64,000 nt of DNA, from the NCBI RefSeq assembly GCF_001557535.2, contig NZ_CP014306.1, positions 1,488,001 through 1,552,000 of the forward strand, written 5' to 3'. Positions 8,865 through 18,335 of this stretch are shown one piece after another (the stretch's first letter is position 1; the number at the start of each line of letters is the position of its first letter). The translations under genes and the position numbers were made by a program. The stretch comes from Burkholderia sp. PAMC 26561. Its GTDB lineage: Bacteria > Pseudomonadota > Gammaproteobacteria > Burkholderiales > Burkholderiaceae. Under the pieces are notes generated by a model. That model saw only the letters and a program-made list of their open reading frames with translations, was not told the DNA's origin and searched no databases.

Positions 8865-9401
8865 TCAGGCGGCGTTCAGCGCCTTGTCGAGCAAGGCATC
8901 GAGTTCCGCAAACGTCGGTTCACCCACGTAGCGCTTCAGGATCCTGCCGTTCCTGTCCACCACGAAGGTGGTCGGCGTGAGCTGCACATTGCCGAATTGC
9001 TTGGCCGCGCTGCCGTCGTCCATTGCGACCTTGAACGGCAGGTTGCGTGTCTGCGCGTAGTTGTTCACGTACATCGGTGCGTCGTAGTTCATGGCGACGG
9101 CGACGAATTCCAGGCCGCGGCCCTTGAACCGGTTATATGTATTGATCATCTGCGGCATCTCTTTCATGCACGTTTCGCAGCTTGTTGCCCAGAAGTTGAT
9201 CAGGTAGACCTTGCCCTTCAGATCGGTCGAGGTCGAAACCTTCTGGCCCGACAAAAGCGTGAACGTGGCGTCCGGCACGCGTTGCTGGCCGCCGAACGCG
9301 AAATAGCCGGTACACGCAATCACGCCCGCCACGACCGCCATGACGATATAGCGCAGCGGGCTCTTGCTGCGCGCCGATGAAACCTGTGAATTCTCTGACA
9401 T
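8865..9401 (-). CDS. TlpA/ResA-type membrane-anchored thioredoxin
   Basis: The protein has 178 residues, one N-terminal membrane anchor (PLRYIVMAVVAGVIACTGYFAF) and a periplasmic thioredoxin fold. The active site is WATSCETC and a cis-proline region is LTPTTFVVD. Such proteins reduce disulfides outside the cytoplasm, often in cytochrome c or CuA maturation. The window encodes a CuA-containing CoxB far downstream, but no direct link can be shown. Start at 9401 is chosen because GAGG lies about 8 nt upstream and the anchor then follows normally; longer in-frame starts upstream would add non-homologous sequence. Confidence 0.88.
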   Translation of the reverse strand: MSENSQVSSARSKSPLRYIVMAVVAGVIACTGYFAFGGQQRVPDATFTLLSGQKVSTSTDLKGKVYLINFWATSCETCMKEMPQMINTYNRFKGRGLEFVAVAMNYDAPMYVNNYAQTRNLPFKVAMDDGSAAKQFGNVQLTPTTFVVDRNGRILKRYVGEPTFAELDALLDKALNAA

Positions 9402-9573
9402 GGGAGACCTCGAGCGTGCTCGATATAAGGCAATTGCGTCGGTGTGACCGGATGCTGCGCATTTTAGCCCGAATCCCGGAAAAGCGTCTCCGCTGAAAAG
9501 TCCGCTCTGGCGCGGCCAACAGCGCCGTCGGTTCGGGCAGCGGATAATTACGTTTTCTCTTTTTGCTTTGCTC

Positions 9574-10131
9574 ATGAACCGATCTTCGCGAACCGTAGTC
9601 CTCAAATCCATGATGGTGGCTTTTAGCGCTGTAGCGCTGCTCGCCTGCACGCCGGCCTACGACTGGCGCACCATTCAGAACAACGACGACGCCTACGAAG
9701 TCACATTCCCCGCCAAACCCCGCTCGGATGCGCGGGATATAGAGATCGCCGGAAAGCCGATGCACATGAAGATGCAGACCGCCGAAGCCGGTGACGCGGT
9801 ATTTGCCGTGGGAACGGTCGACTTGCCCAACGGGGACGCCGCAACGCAGCAAGCCGCGCTCGACTTTCTCCAGCAAGGTTTGGCGCGCAATGTGAACGCT
9901 GCGCCGACTGCGCACCCGGTTCAGATCGAAATTGCGGCAGGCGGCAAGCTGCCCGGCTCGGAGATCGAGGTCAACGGTACACGCGATGACGGCCAGAATC
10001 GCGAGACACGCCAGATTCGCGCTCGCTTCATCGCGAAAGGAATGCACGCTTATCAACTTGCGATCGTTTCAACCAAAGCGCCCCCGGCTGAGCAGATCGA
10101 TCAGTTTTTCTCGTCGTTCAAGCTTTATTAA
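9574..10131 (+). CDS. putative lipoprotein of unknown function
   Basis: The protein has 185 residues with a lipoprotein signal: a basic start, a hydrophobic core (VVLKSMMVAFSAVALLAC) and the lipobox LLAC. The mature part has a mixed alpha/beta pattern with FPAKPRSDARDIEIAGKPM near the start and FFSSFKLY at the end, which resembles a small conserved proteobacterial lipoprotein family without known role. I cannot assign a function. It is divergent from the TlpA-like gene. The ribosome site is weak; an in-frame TTG lies 6 nt upstream. Confidence 0.75.
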   Translation: MNRSSRTVVLKSMMVAFSAVALLACTPAYDWRTIQNNDDAYEVTFPAKPRSDARDIEIAGKPMHMKMQTAEAGDAVFAVGTVDLPNGDAATQQAALDFLQQGLARNVNAAPTAHPVQIEIAAGGKLPGSEIEVNGTRDDGQNRETRQIRARFIAKGMHAYQLAIVSTKAPPAEQIDQFFSSFKLY

Positions 10132-10263
10132 GTATTCGCAGGCCTTCGTCCTTCCGCATTTATCGCCATTTCATTAGTTGAATGACGCCACGACAACGTT
10201 TCACGACGAAGAATCTGGACAAGGTTTTAAGGCTAAAACTCGGATTTATCTCAGTTTTTTGAA

Positions 10264-10298
10264 CTATCCACAGAGGTTGTGGATAACTTTGTGGAAAA
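10264..10298. promoter_or_regulatory. cluster of three DnaA-box-like 9-mers
   Basis: The 380-bp gap between the lipoprotein gene and comM contains CTATCCACA (10264-10272, one mismatch to the R1 consensus), TGTGGATAA (10278-10286, a perfect box on the minus strand) and TGTGGAAAA (10290-10298, fits TTWTNCACA on the minus strand). The last two are spaced by 12 bp. There is no replication gene nearby, so this is not expected to be oriC. The rest of the gap shows nothing I can name. Confidence 0.6.
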
Positions 10299-10510
10299 CA
10301 TCGTCCGGTGAGCCGCAAGCGCCCGTCTGACGCGGCTTTCCTTACTTTGCCTTGATTCGTGGCATCGGAAAAAGATCAATAAAATCAACGGCCTGTGCTT
10401 CATTGCCGAAACTGGGGTTTGATCTGATGTTAAGGAAACAAAGAACGGCCCAGTGTGCATAAGTCAAGTCTTGACACGCGAATTTCTTTCTACGGCGACG
10501 CGCGGGCGGC

Positions 10511-12088
10511 CTATACCGCGGCGAAAGCCCGCCGATACTGGATCGCCTCAGCCAGATGCCCCGCCGTGGGTGAGTTGGCGGCAGCCAGATCCGCAATCGA
10601 GCGCGCCACTTTGAGCACGCGGTAATACGCTCGCGCCGACCATCCGAAGCGCTCACCCGCTTCGCGCAGCAAGGCTTCGCCGGCCGCGTCCGGGCGGCAG
10701 ACCGCGTCGACTTCCCGGCCATCGAGTTCGCGATTTGTCTTGCCTTGGCGCTGAAGCTGGCGCTCGCGTGCATCGGCGACACGGCGCGCCACGACTGCGC
10801 TTGTCTCTCCCAGAGACCCACTCCTCGCCGATAACTCCGCCGGCGACAATGCGGGCAGCTCGATCTGGATATCGATGCGGTCGAGCAGTGGTCCTGAAAG
10901 TTTGCGCAGATAACGAGCGGCGATCTCGGGTGTGCAGCGGCATCGGCCGTTCGGATCGCCGCGCCAGCCGCACGGGCACGGATTCATGGCTGCGACCAAT
11001 TGACACGCAGCCGGGAAGTCGGCCTGATGCGCGGCGCGTGAAATGGTGATCCGGCCGGCTTCCAGCGGTTCGCGCAGCGTTTCGAGCACTTTCCGGTCGA
11101 ACTCCGGCAGCTCGTCGAGAAACAGCACGCCCAGGTGCGCCAAGGTGATTTCGCCGGGTTGCGGCGGGTTGCGACCGCCGACAAGCGCCACCGAACTCGA
11201 TGAATGATGGGGTGCCCGGAACGGCCGCTGGCGCCACTGAGCTGGGGAGAATCCAAGCATGCTCGCGGAAAGGATCGCCGCAGAGGACAGGGCTTCTTCG
11301 TCTGTCATGGGTGGGAGAAGGCTGGGCAATCGCGCGGCGAGCATCGATTTGCCTGCGCCAGGCGGTCCGACCATCAAGAGATGATGTCCGCCGGCCGCCG
11401 CGACTTCCAGTGCACGCCGTGCGCCGGGATGGCCGATGACATCGACGAGATCGGGCAAGGGTGGGCGCCGGTCTAGCCGGGAGCCGAGCGTTGCGGCACG
11501 GACGGGCGTGAGGCGGCCGTTTTCCGAGCCGCAAAGATGTGCACACAAAGTGGGCAGATCGGGCGCACCAAATACTTCGACACCTGGCACGAGCGCGGCT
11601 TCCGATGCACTCGCGGCCGGCAGATAAATCTCAGGCATGCGCACGTCGGTGTCCCGCACGAACCCACCTTCCATTGCAACGACGCCCGCATATTGCCGCG
11701 CTGCGCCGCACGCCATCGCAAAGGCGCCGCGCATTGGCCGGATGGAACCGGTCAGCGACAACTCGCCCGCAAACTCACGATGCAACAACGCCTCGACGGG
11801 AATCTGACCGCTCGCTGCAAGGATGCCCAATGCAATAGGCAAGTCGAACCGGCCGCTTTCTTTCGGCAGATCGGCAGGGGCAAGGTTGACGGTGATCCGG
11901 CGAACGGGAAATTCGAAGCCGCAATTCTGAAGGGCGGCGCGAACGCGCTCGCGGCTTTCGCGGACTTCAAGATCAGGCAGGCCGACGATTGAAAACGAAG
12001 GTAATCCATTGGCGAGATGAACCTCGACGGTCACCTCGGGCGCGCGCCCAGGAGCGGGCGCGCGGCTGCGCACCACGGCAAGCGACAT
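10511..12088 (-). CDS. comM: YifB/ComM-family AAA+ ATPase (Mg-chelatase-like)
   Basis: ComM is a hexameric helicase that promotes branch migration when transformed DNA is integrated. The 525-residue protein has the family layout: an N-terminal Lon-protease-like domain (SLAVVRSRAPAPG onward), an AAA+ core with Walker A GPPGAGKS (about residue 235) and Walker B LFLDELPEF, a zinc-finger-like insert with CPCGWRGDPNGRCRC, and a C-terminal lid domain. It is a single gene running opposite to its left neighbour. Its presence together with comF further along suggests at least remnants of a natural transformation pathway, though both genes are widespread. Confidence 0.95.
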   Translation of the reverse strand: MSLAVVRSRAPAPGRAPEVTVEVHLANGLPSFSIVGLPDLEVRESRERVRAALQNCGFEFPVRRITVNLAPADLPKESGRFDLPIALGILAASGQIPVEALLHREFAGELSLTGSIRPMRGAFAMACGAARQYAGVVAMEGGFVRDTDVRMPEIYLPAASASEAALVPGVEVFGAPDLPTLCAHLCGSENGRLTPVRAATLGSRLDRRPPLPDLVDVIGHPGARRALEVAAAGGHHLLMVGPPGAGKSMLAARLPSLLPPMTDEEALSSAAILSASMLGFSPAQWRQRPFRAPHHSSSSVALVGGRNPPQPGEITLAHLGVLFLDELPEFDRKVLETLREPLEAGRITISRAAHQADFPAACQLVAAMNPCPCGWRGDPNGRCRCTPEIAARYLRKLSGPLLDRIDIQIELPALSPAELSARSGSLGETSAVVARRVADARERQLQRQGKTNRELDGREVDAVCRPDAAGEALLREAGERFGWSARAYYRVLKVARSIADLAAANSPTAGHLAEAIQYRRAFAAV

Positions 12089-12117
12089 GATTTTTCCCCG
12101 CTGCCCGCGCCCCGTCG

Positions 12118-12129
12118 TTGCAATTGCAA
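12118..12129. promoter_or_regulatory. 12-bp palindrome upstream of comM
   Basis: TTGCAATTGCAA is perfectly self-complementary and lies 30 bp upstream of the comM start codon. It could be an operator; no regulator can be named. Confidence 0.3.
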
Positions 12130-12203
12130 TCGCAAGGCGGCGGTTTATTGATTCAACATCACGGCTCGCTTAGCCGGTGACACGCTCTTTCAGCTTCTTG
12201 CCC

Positions 12204-12470
12204 TTAGTCCTGACTACTCGATGACGTAGCACCACCCAGCTTTGCTTCCAGTTGCGCCACACGCCGTTCGAGCTCTTCAAGCCGGGTACGTGTGCGCACG
12301 AGCACTTGCGTCTGGGTATCGAATCCTTCGCGCGTGACGAGATCCAGCTTCGAGAAGCCTTGCGAAAGCATGGCTTTCATATTCTTTTCAATGTCCTTGG
12401 CCGGCGAATTCTTGAGCAGCTCGCTCATCTTGGCCTGGAAGTCATTGAATACGTCGTTCGGTTGTTTCAT
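12204..12470 (-). CDS. ubiK: ubiquinone biosynthesis accessory factor UbiK
   Basis: UbiK (YqiC, BMFP family) is a small protein that associates with UbiJ and helps late steps of ubiquinone synthesis. The 88-residue protein has the family features: an N-terminal helix with DVFNDFQAKMSELL, a middle region SQGFSKLDLVTREGFD, and a C-terminal coiled coil (RTRTRLEELERRVAQLEAKL) for trimerisation. Start 12470 is preferred because AGGAAAG lies 5 nt upstream; an upstream in-frame start would add nine residues. Confidence 0.92.
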   Translation of the reverse strand: MKQPNDVFNDFQAKMSELLKNSPAKDIEKNMKAMLSQGFSKLDLVTREGFDTQTQVLVRTRTRLEELERRVAQLEAKLGGATSSSSQD

Positions 12471-12487
12471 GCGGTCTTTCCTCTTGC

Positions 12488-12502
12488 GCACCATAAAAGT
12501 GC
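12488..12502. promoter_or_regulatory. NtrC-like binding site 1 upstream of glnK
   Basis: GCAC (12488-12491), seven bases and GTGC (12499-12502) fit the NtrC half-site arrangement. It lies about 270 bp upstream of the sigma-54 promoter and only 18 bp from the ubiK start. Confidence 0.5.
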
Positions 12503-12537
12503 ATTCATTGTTAGCTCAGTGCCACGAAATTCTTCAT

Positions 12538-12552
12538 GATCCAAATTGGTGC
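12538..12552. promoter_or_regulatory. NtrC-like binding site 2 upstream of glnK
   Basis: GATCCAAATTGGTGC differs from the NtrC consensus (GCACCA, three bases, TGGTGC) at two of twelve defined positions. Its centre is 50 bp from that of site 1, close to five helical turns, as expected for cooperative NtrC dimers. Confidence 0.5.
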
Positions 12553-12767
12553 GTCATAGCGCGAAAGCTGATGGCGGCTGCGCCCAACTCGTCCCTTGAC
12601 GCGGCGTTTCGTCACGCCCAGAGAATCTGAACTTCGTGCCTGACCTTGCGTGCACTCTAGCAACGATCCACGGTACGCGCCAGCACATGGAAGCACCGTT
12701 AGCCATCCGGTCTAGGGAGCGGGCCGGGACCCCGTGAAGCCCTGATGAGCATGCGTAAAGGCTTGCA

Positions 12768-12784
12768 TGGCATACGAGTTGCAT
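12768..12784 (+). promoter_or_regulatory. sigma-54 promoter of glnK-amtB
   Basis: TGGCAT (12768-12773), five bases and TTGCAT (12779-12784) match the -24/-12 consensus with one change, with GG and GC 12 bp apart. The predicted leader is about 150 nt. Nitrogen control of glnK-amtB by NtrC is established in proteobacteria. Confidence 0.75.
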
Positions 12785-12786
12785 AA

Positions 12787-13284
<498 letters not shown>

Positions 13285-13318
13285 AAAAAACGAAACGGCG
13301 ATAAGAGGAAACACAAGA

Positions 13319-14806
13319 ATGCGCAATTTATTGATGTCCTTGTTGATGGCGGGGTCGCTGCTGGGAGTGAGCGCCGGCACCGTGATGGCGCAGGATGCAT
13401 CGGCGCCCGCGGCTGCGTCGGCCATGGCGGCGCCTGCAAGCGCACCAGATTCCGCGTCTCCGGTCAGCGCCAATACGGCACTGGCTTCCGGCGCGGAAGC
13501 AGCATCGGCCGCAGCGCCGGCTTCCGGCGCATCGGACGCAGCAGCCGCACCGGCTGCCCCGACAGAACCGTTCTCTGTGGATTCGTCGAAGATCAGCTCG
13601 GGCGACACCGCCTGGATGTTGACCTCCACCGCTCTCGTCCTGTTCATGACGATCCCGGGCCTCGCACTCTTTTACGCCGGTATGGTGCGCAAGAAGAACG
13701 TGCTCGCGACCGTGATGCAGTCGTTCGCAATCTGCTGCCTGGTCACGATCATCTGGACGGTCGTCGGCTACTCGCTGGCGTTCACGCCGGGTAACTCGTT
13801 CATCGGCGGATTCTCGCGCGTGTTCCTGCACGGCATGAACTACATCAAGGGCGACAAGGCCACGACGCTGACCGTCAGCCACCTGGCCCCGACGATCCCG
13901 GAATCGGTCTACTTCGTCTATCAGATGACGTTTGCGATCATCACCCCGGCGCTGATCGCCGGTGCGTTCGCTGACCGCATGAAGTTCTCCGCGATGCTCG
14001 TCTTCATGGGCTTGTGGTCGATCATCGTCTACTCGCCGATCGCGCACATGGTGTGGGAACCGACGGGCTGGCTCGCAACGGCCGGCATCCTGGACTTCGC
14101 AGGCGGCACGGTGGTTCACATCAACGCCGGTATTGCAGGCCTTGTGTGCTGTCTGGTGCTCGGCAAGCGTGTCGGTTATGGCCGCGAAGTCATGGCGCCG
14201 CACAACCTCGTGCTTTCGCTGATTGGTGCATCGATGCTGTGGGTCGGCTGGTTCGGCTTCAACGCGGGTTCGGCAGTGGCGGCTGACGGCCGTGCCGGCT
14301 TCGCAATGCTCACGACGCAAATCGCAACGGCTTTTGCTGCATTCGGCTGGATGTTTGCCGAATGGCTGGCGAAGGGCAAGCCTTCGGTACTCGGCATCAT
14401 CTCGGGCGCGGTTGCCGGCCTGGTGGCGATTACGCCGGCTTCGGGCTACGTTGGCGTGACCGGTGCGATCGTGATCGGTATTGCGGCGGGCGTGGTCTGC
14501 TTCTGGTCGGCTACGTGGCTCAAGACGAAACTCGGCTACGACGATTCGCTCGACGCGTTCGGCGTGCACGGCGTGGGCGGTATTCTCGGCGCATTGCTGA
14601 CGGGTATCTTCGCGGTGAAGGACATCGGCGGCGCCGACGGCAGCATCTTGCTGCAAGCCAAGGGCGTTCTGACCACGCTGGTGTACAGCGGCGTGATGAG
14701 CTTCGTCCTGCTGAAAATCATCGACATGGTCATGGGCCTGCGTGTCACGGAAGAAGAAGAACGTGAAGGCCTGGACGTGACGCTGCATGGCGAGCACGTT
14801 GAATAA
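13319..14806 (+). CDS. amtB: ammonium transporter AmtB
   Basis: AmtB is a trimeric inner-membrane channel for ammonium, regulated by GlnK. The 495-residue protein starts with a signal peptide (MRNLLMSLLMAGSLLGVSAG) followed by about 55 residues very rich in Ala, Ser and Pro before the eleven-helix core begins near DTAWMLTSTALVLFMTIPG. Conserved transporter motifs include GLALFYAGMVRKKN and DFAGGTVVHINAGIAGL, and DAFGVHGVGG with one of the twin pore histidines. The long low-complexity periplasmic leader is unusual compared with E. coli AmtB. Start 13319 follows AAGAGGAAAC. Confidence 0.95.
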   Translation: MRNLLMSLLMAGSLLGVSAGTVMAQDASAPAAASAMAAPASAPDSASPVSANTALASGAEAASAAAPASGASDAAAAPAAPTEPFSVDSSKISSGDTAWMLTSTALVLFMTIPGLALFYAGMVRKKNVLATVMQSFAICCLVTIIWTVVGYSLAFTPGNSFIGGFSRVFLHGMNYIKGDKATTLTVSHLAPTIPESVYFVYQMTFAIITPALIAGAFADRMKFSAMLVFMGLWSIIVYSPIAHMVWEPTGWLATAGILDFAGGTVVHINAGIAGLVCCLVLGKRVGYGREVMAPHNLVLSLIGASMLWVGWFGFNAGSAVAADGRAGFAMLTTQIATAFAAFGWMFAEWLAKGKPSVLGIISGAVAGLVAITPASGYVGVTGAIVIGIAAGVVCFWSATWLKTKLGYDDSLDAFGVHGVGGILGALLTGIFAVKDIGGADGSILLQAKGVLTTLVYSGVMSFVLLKIIDMVMGLRVTEEEEREGLDVTLHGEHVE

Positions 14807-14910
14807 ACAATGTTTCAGACCGATTGCGGCAGGGGCGCGAGAGGCCCCGGCTTCAATCGGAGTATGTGGAAAGCAATAGCAGCATAGCTCCGAGATAAGC
14901 GCAGCGATTT

Positions 14911-14941
14911 TGCCCGCCCGTCCTACGGCGGGCATTTTTTT
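14911..14941 (+). terminator. intrinsic terminator after amtB
   Basis: An 8-bp GC stem (14911-14918 with 14927-14934) with an 8-nt loop is followed by seven T. The 290-bp gap also holds a -10-like TACAAT (15064-15069) 28 bp before gshA, without a convincing -35. Confidence 0.85.
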
Positions 14942-15096
14942 GTCCCGTTTTTGTGCAGTAAGACAGATTCGGATCAGGTGAAATGCTCGCGAAAGACGGC
15001 ACGAACCGTGCGAATAGGCTTGGGAAAAGGGAGTTCATACCCAAATAGATGAGGCATTTGCTCTACAATCTTTCCTCTTAAGTCCGCGAGTCATCA

Positions 15097-16386
15097 ATGG
15101 TTCCGCATCTCGTAACGGCGTTAAACGGCCCCCTGCTCGATCTCGAGCGGAAGATACTCGACGCGACGCCGTCCATTGAACGCTGGTTCCGGCTGGAGTG
15201 GCAAGAACACACGCCGCCGTTCTACTGCTCGGTGGACTTGCGCAACGCGGGTTTCAAGCTTGCCCCGGTCGACACCAACCTGTTCCCCGGCGGTTTCAAC
15301 AACCTGCCGGTCGAAGTGTTGCCGCTTGCCGTGCAGGCCGCCATGGCATCGATCGAAAAGATCTGCCCTGATGCGAAAAACCTCCTGGTGATACCGGAGC
15401 GCCATACGCGCAACGCGTTTTACCTGGAGAACGTCGCGCGGCTCGCGACCATCATGCGTCAGGCCGGATTGAATATCCGCTTCGGCACGCTCGATGAAAA
15501 CATTCATGGCCCGGTGACGATCGCGCTGGCGGATGGCCAGAAGATCGTTCTCGAGCCGCTCGAGCGCACGCCGCGCCGCCTCGGCCTGAAGAATTTCGAC
15601 CCGTGCTCGATCCTGCTGAACAACGATCTGTCGGGCGGCATTCCGCCGGTGCTTGAAAACCTGCACGAACAATACTTGCTGCCGCCGCTGCATGCTGGCT
15701 GGGCGGTGCGCCGGAAATCCAATCACTTTTCCTGTTACGACGACGTCGCGAAGAAGTTTTCAAAGCTCGTCGAAATCGATCCGTGGATGATCAACCCGTA
15801 TTTCGCGCACGTCGAAGGCGTGGATTACGAGGCGCGCACGGGCGAGCAGGAACTGGCGGATGCCATCGACGGCGTGTTGAAGAAGATCGCGAAGAAGTAT
15901 CGCGAATACGGAATCAGCGAGAAGCCGTACGTGGTGATCAAGGCCGACGCCGGCACCTACGGCAAGGGCGTGATGACCGTGCACGACGCCAGCGAAGTCG
16001 CCGCGTTGACCAAGCGCGAGCGCGTCAAGATGAACGACGCGAAGGACGGCCTGGAAGTGCACGACGTGATCGTGCAGGAAGGCGTGCATACGTTCGAGCG
16101 CGTGGAAAACGCGGTCGCCGAGCCGGTGGTCTACATGATCGACCGGTATGTGGTCGGCGGGTTTTATCGTGTGCACGATTCGCGGGATCGCGACCAGAAC
16201 CTGAACGCGCCCGGCATGCATTTCGTACCGCTCGGCTTCGAGCACACCGCGCTGCCCGATGCCCACGCGAAACCCGGCGCAGCACCGCCGAACCGCTTCT
16301 ACATGTATGGCGTGGTGGCGCGGCTGGGATTGCTGGCGGCATCGGTGGAACTGGAAAAGACTGATCCGGAAGCCATTCAGGTTTAA
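15097..16386 (+). CDS. gshA: glutamate-cysteine ligase, type III (GshA)
   Basis: GshA joins glutamate and cysteine in the first step of glutathione synthesis. The 429-residue protein belongs to the proteobacterial type III family, unrelated in length and sequence to the E. coli enzyme. Marks include FYCSVDLRNAGFKLAPVDTN near the start, FPGGFNNL, VVIKADAGTYGKGVMTV (ATP-grasp-like stretch) and RFYMYGVVARLGLLAAS close to the end. It precedes gshB in the same direction with 148 bp between. Confidence 0.95.
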   Translation: MVPHLVTALNGPLLDLERKILDATPSIERWFRLEWQEHTPPFYCSVDLRNAGFKLAPVDTNLFPGGFNNLPVEVLPLAVQAAMASIEKICPDAKNLLVIPERHTRNAFYLENVARLATIMRQAGLNIRFGTLDENIHGPVTIALADGQKIVLEPLERTPRRLGLKNFDPCSILLNNDLSGGIPPVLENLHEQYLLPPLHAGWAVRRKSNHFSCYDDVAKKFSKLVEIDPWMINPYFAHVEGVDYEARTGEQELADAIDGVLKKIAKKYREYGISEKPYVVIKADAGTYGKGVMTVHDASEVAALTKRERVKMNDAKDGLEVHDVIVQEGVHTFERVENAVAEPVVYMIDRYVVGGFYRVHDSRDRDQNLNAPGMHFVPLGFEHTALPDAHAKPGAAPPNRFYMYGVVARLGLLAASVELEKTDPEAIQV

Positions 16387-16405
16387 GCTTTGAATCCGGA
16401 GCACG

Positions 16406-16428
16406 ACGGCCGCACGAGTTGCGGCCGT
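16406..16428. terminator. 9-bp hairpin between gshA and gshB
   Basis: Perfect 9-bp arms (16406-16414 and 16420-16428) close a 5-nt loop, 19 bp after the gshA stop. No T-run follows beyond TT, so termination is doubtful; it may stabilise the mRNA end or attenuate. Confidence 0.45.
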
Positions 16429-16534
16429 TTGCACGTCAGGCGCGAACGCACGCAACGTGTTAAAAATCGCGTATTGCAGACCGCTGCCGCTTCTTACCGA
16501 ATAAACCAAGGCCGAACGGCCGTTCTGGACGCTT

Positions 16535-17494
16535 ATGGACATCCTTTTTATCGCCGATCCGCTCGATCATTTCAAGATCTACAAAGACACGACCTACGCG
16601 ATGATGGCCGAAGCCGCCCGCCGCGGGCACGCGCTCTACGCGTGCGAGCCGCAGCACCTGGCCTGGGTGTCGGGTAAGGTCGAAGGGTTGGTGCAACGCG
16701 TGTCCATAGTCGGCGACGTGGCGGATTCCGCGCGTTCGCCGTGGTATTCGGCCGCAACGCCGGAACTGCGCGATCTGAAGCAGTTCGATGCCGTTCTGAT
16801 GCGCAAAGACCCACCGTTCGACATGGAATACGTGACGACCACCTGGCTGCTCGAATTGGCCGAGCGTACCGGTGCACGCATCTTCAACAAGCCGCAGGCA
16901 ATCCGCGACCACTCCGAAAAACTCGCAATCGGCGAATGGCCGCAATTCGTCGTGCCGACGCTGGTCACCCGTGACGCCGACCGGCTGCGCGCGTTCCACG
17001 CAGAGCACGGCGACGTGATCCTGAAGCCGCTCGACGGCATGGGCGGCATGGGCGTGTTCCGCGTGAAAGCCGATGGCATGAACCTCGGCACGATCGTGGA
17101 AATGCTGAGCGACAACGGCGCGCGCAGCGTCATGGCGCAGAAGTTCATCCCGCAAATCACCGATGGCGACAAACGTATTCTGATCATCGGCGGGCAGCCG
17201 GTGCCGTATTCGCTTGCGCGGATTCCGCAAGGCAACGAAGTGCGCGGCAATCTGGCCGCCGGTGGCTTGGGACGCGCGCAACCGCTGACCGAGAACGACC
17301 GCAAGATCGCTGAAACGCTGGGGCAGACGCTGTTCAATCGCGGCCTGCTGCTGGTCGGGCTCGACGCCATCGGCGACTATCTCACCGAAGTGAACGTCAC
17401 GAGCCCGACGTGCTTCCGCGAGATCATGGATCAGACCGGGTTCGATGTGGCGGGAATGTTTATCGATGCACTGGAGCGTGCTGTTGCAATTTAG
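16535..17494 (+). CDS. gshB: glutathione synthetase (GshB)
   Basis: GshB adds glycine to gamma-glutamylcysteine using ATP. The 319-residue ATP-grasp protein matches the E. coli length. It shows [20 protein letters not shown] at the N-terminus, the ATP-binding stretch [17 protein letters not shown], the [19 protein letters not shown] segment and the C-terminal ligand site [15 protein letters not shown]. It lies downstream of gshA and upstream of the phosphorelay genes, an order typical of Burkholderiaceae. Confidence 0.97.
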   Translation: MDILFIADPLDHFKIYKDTTYAMMAEAARRGHALYACEPQHLAWVSGKVEGLVQRVSIVGDVADSARSPWYSAATPELRDLKQFDAVLMRKDPPFDMEYVTTTWLLELAERTGARIFNKPQAIRDHSEKLAIGEWPQFVVPTLVTRDADRLRAFHAEHGDVILKPLDGMGGMGVFRVKADGMNLGTIVEMLSDNGARSVMAQKFIPQITDGDKRILIIGGQPVPYSLARIPQGNEVRGNLAAGGLGRAQPLTENDRKIAETLGQTLFNRGLLLVGLDAIGDYLTEVNVTSPTCFREIMDQTGFDVAGMFIDALERAVAI

Positions 17495-17796
17495 AGGTGC
17501 CTGTCAAAGTGGCAGCCGGGCAGTTGAATCCGTCCGGACTGCTACAATCTGCCACTCATGAGATTCGTTTCGCGGTGCGATCCGGCCCCGAAATTGAAAG
17601 TGAGAACTTGCCGCAACGTGTTTCATATTGCGCTGCGCAAGACGTGCAAATTCCGACTAAGCTTGTAATATCCGGGCTTTTTCGACCCTTTTGCATCCGG
17701 ATCGATGTTTGCGGTCGCTTTTTAATTGCGCGCATATAACAGCAAGTTCCCACGATTTCCGACGTATCTCGTCGTTTTGGGGCAGCACACTCTGAT
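17495..17796. other. 302-bp intergenic region with no recognised feature
   Basis: There are -10-like hexamers, such as TACAAT at 17543-17548, but none has a properly spaced -35. I see no terminator, RNA gene or small gene I can support here. Confidence 0.5.
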
Positions 17797-18285
17797 ATGG
17801 CTGGCATTCTGATCATTGCTCACGCACCTTTCGCTTCGGCGCTACGTGAGTGCATTTCCCACATTTACGGCGGTTTGCCCGCGCGCATCGGCGTGATCGA
17901 TGTGATGCCGGACTGCGATCCTGTAGAGGTGCGTGCGTTCGCGCGCTCCGAGATCGACCGTCTGAAGGAAGAGAACGGCGCGATCGTTCTCACCGATGTT
18001 TTCGGCGCAACGCCCGCGAACATTGCGCAGAGCCTCGCAAGCGACACGGTTCGCGTACTGGCCGGCGTCAACCTGCCCATGCTCGTGCGCGCCGTGTGTT
18101 ACCGGACCACGCCACTGGAAACGATGGCCGAAAAGTCGCTCCAGGGTGGATCGAAGGGCATTCAGGAGCTGGACGCGTCGACACCTGCAAATCCTTGCGC
18201 AATGGCGAGCGCCGCTGCAGCGGCAAGTTGTGCGGTGAAATCGGCGGCAGTTGCCAGCGAACCGGAAAAAGTAGTCAGTCATTAA
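17797..18285 (+). CDS. PTS EIIA component, mannose-family fold
   Basis: This cytosolic phosphocarrier has 162 residues. The EIIA(Man) fold covers about residues 1-125, with the phosphorylated His9 in GILIIAHAPFASAL and the GAIVLTDVFGATPANIAQ segment. No EIIB or EIIC sugar permease follows it. In beta-proteobacteria this gene, with HPr and EI, forms a regulatory phosphorelay rather than a sugar transporter. The last ~35 residues are a low-complexity Ala/Ser/Val tail. HPr starts 50 bp downstream. Confidence 0.92.
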   Translation: MAGILIIAHAPFASALRECISHIYGGLPARIGVIDVMPDCDPVEVRAFARSEIDRLKEENGAIVLTDVFGATPANIAQSLASDTVRVLAGVNLPMLVRAVCYRTTPLETMAEKSLQGGSKGIQELDASTPANPCAMASAAAAASCAVKSAAVASEPEKVVSH

Positions 18286-18335
18286 AATCAAGGCACCTGC
18301 ACGAGTCAGCCCTTTCACCTAGCGCCCGGAGCATC

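Noticed and set aside
10264..10298. Replication origin
   Set aside because: Only three DnaA boxes, no AT-rich unwinding element next to them that stands out, and no dnaA, dnaN, parA or repA gene nearby. Reported as a box cluster only.
13328..14935. 535-codon frame opposite amtB
   Set aside because: Antisense shadow; Arg/His-rich composition and no recognisable domain.
17495..17796. Possible small RNA or promoter in the gap before the EIIA gene
   Set aside because: -10-like hexamers occur but none has a -35 at the right distance, and no terminator hairpin with a T-run is present.
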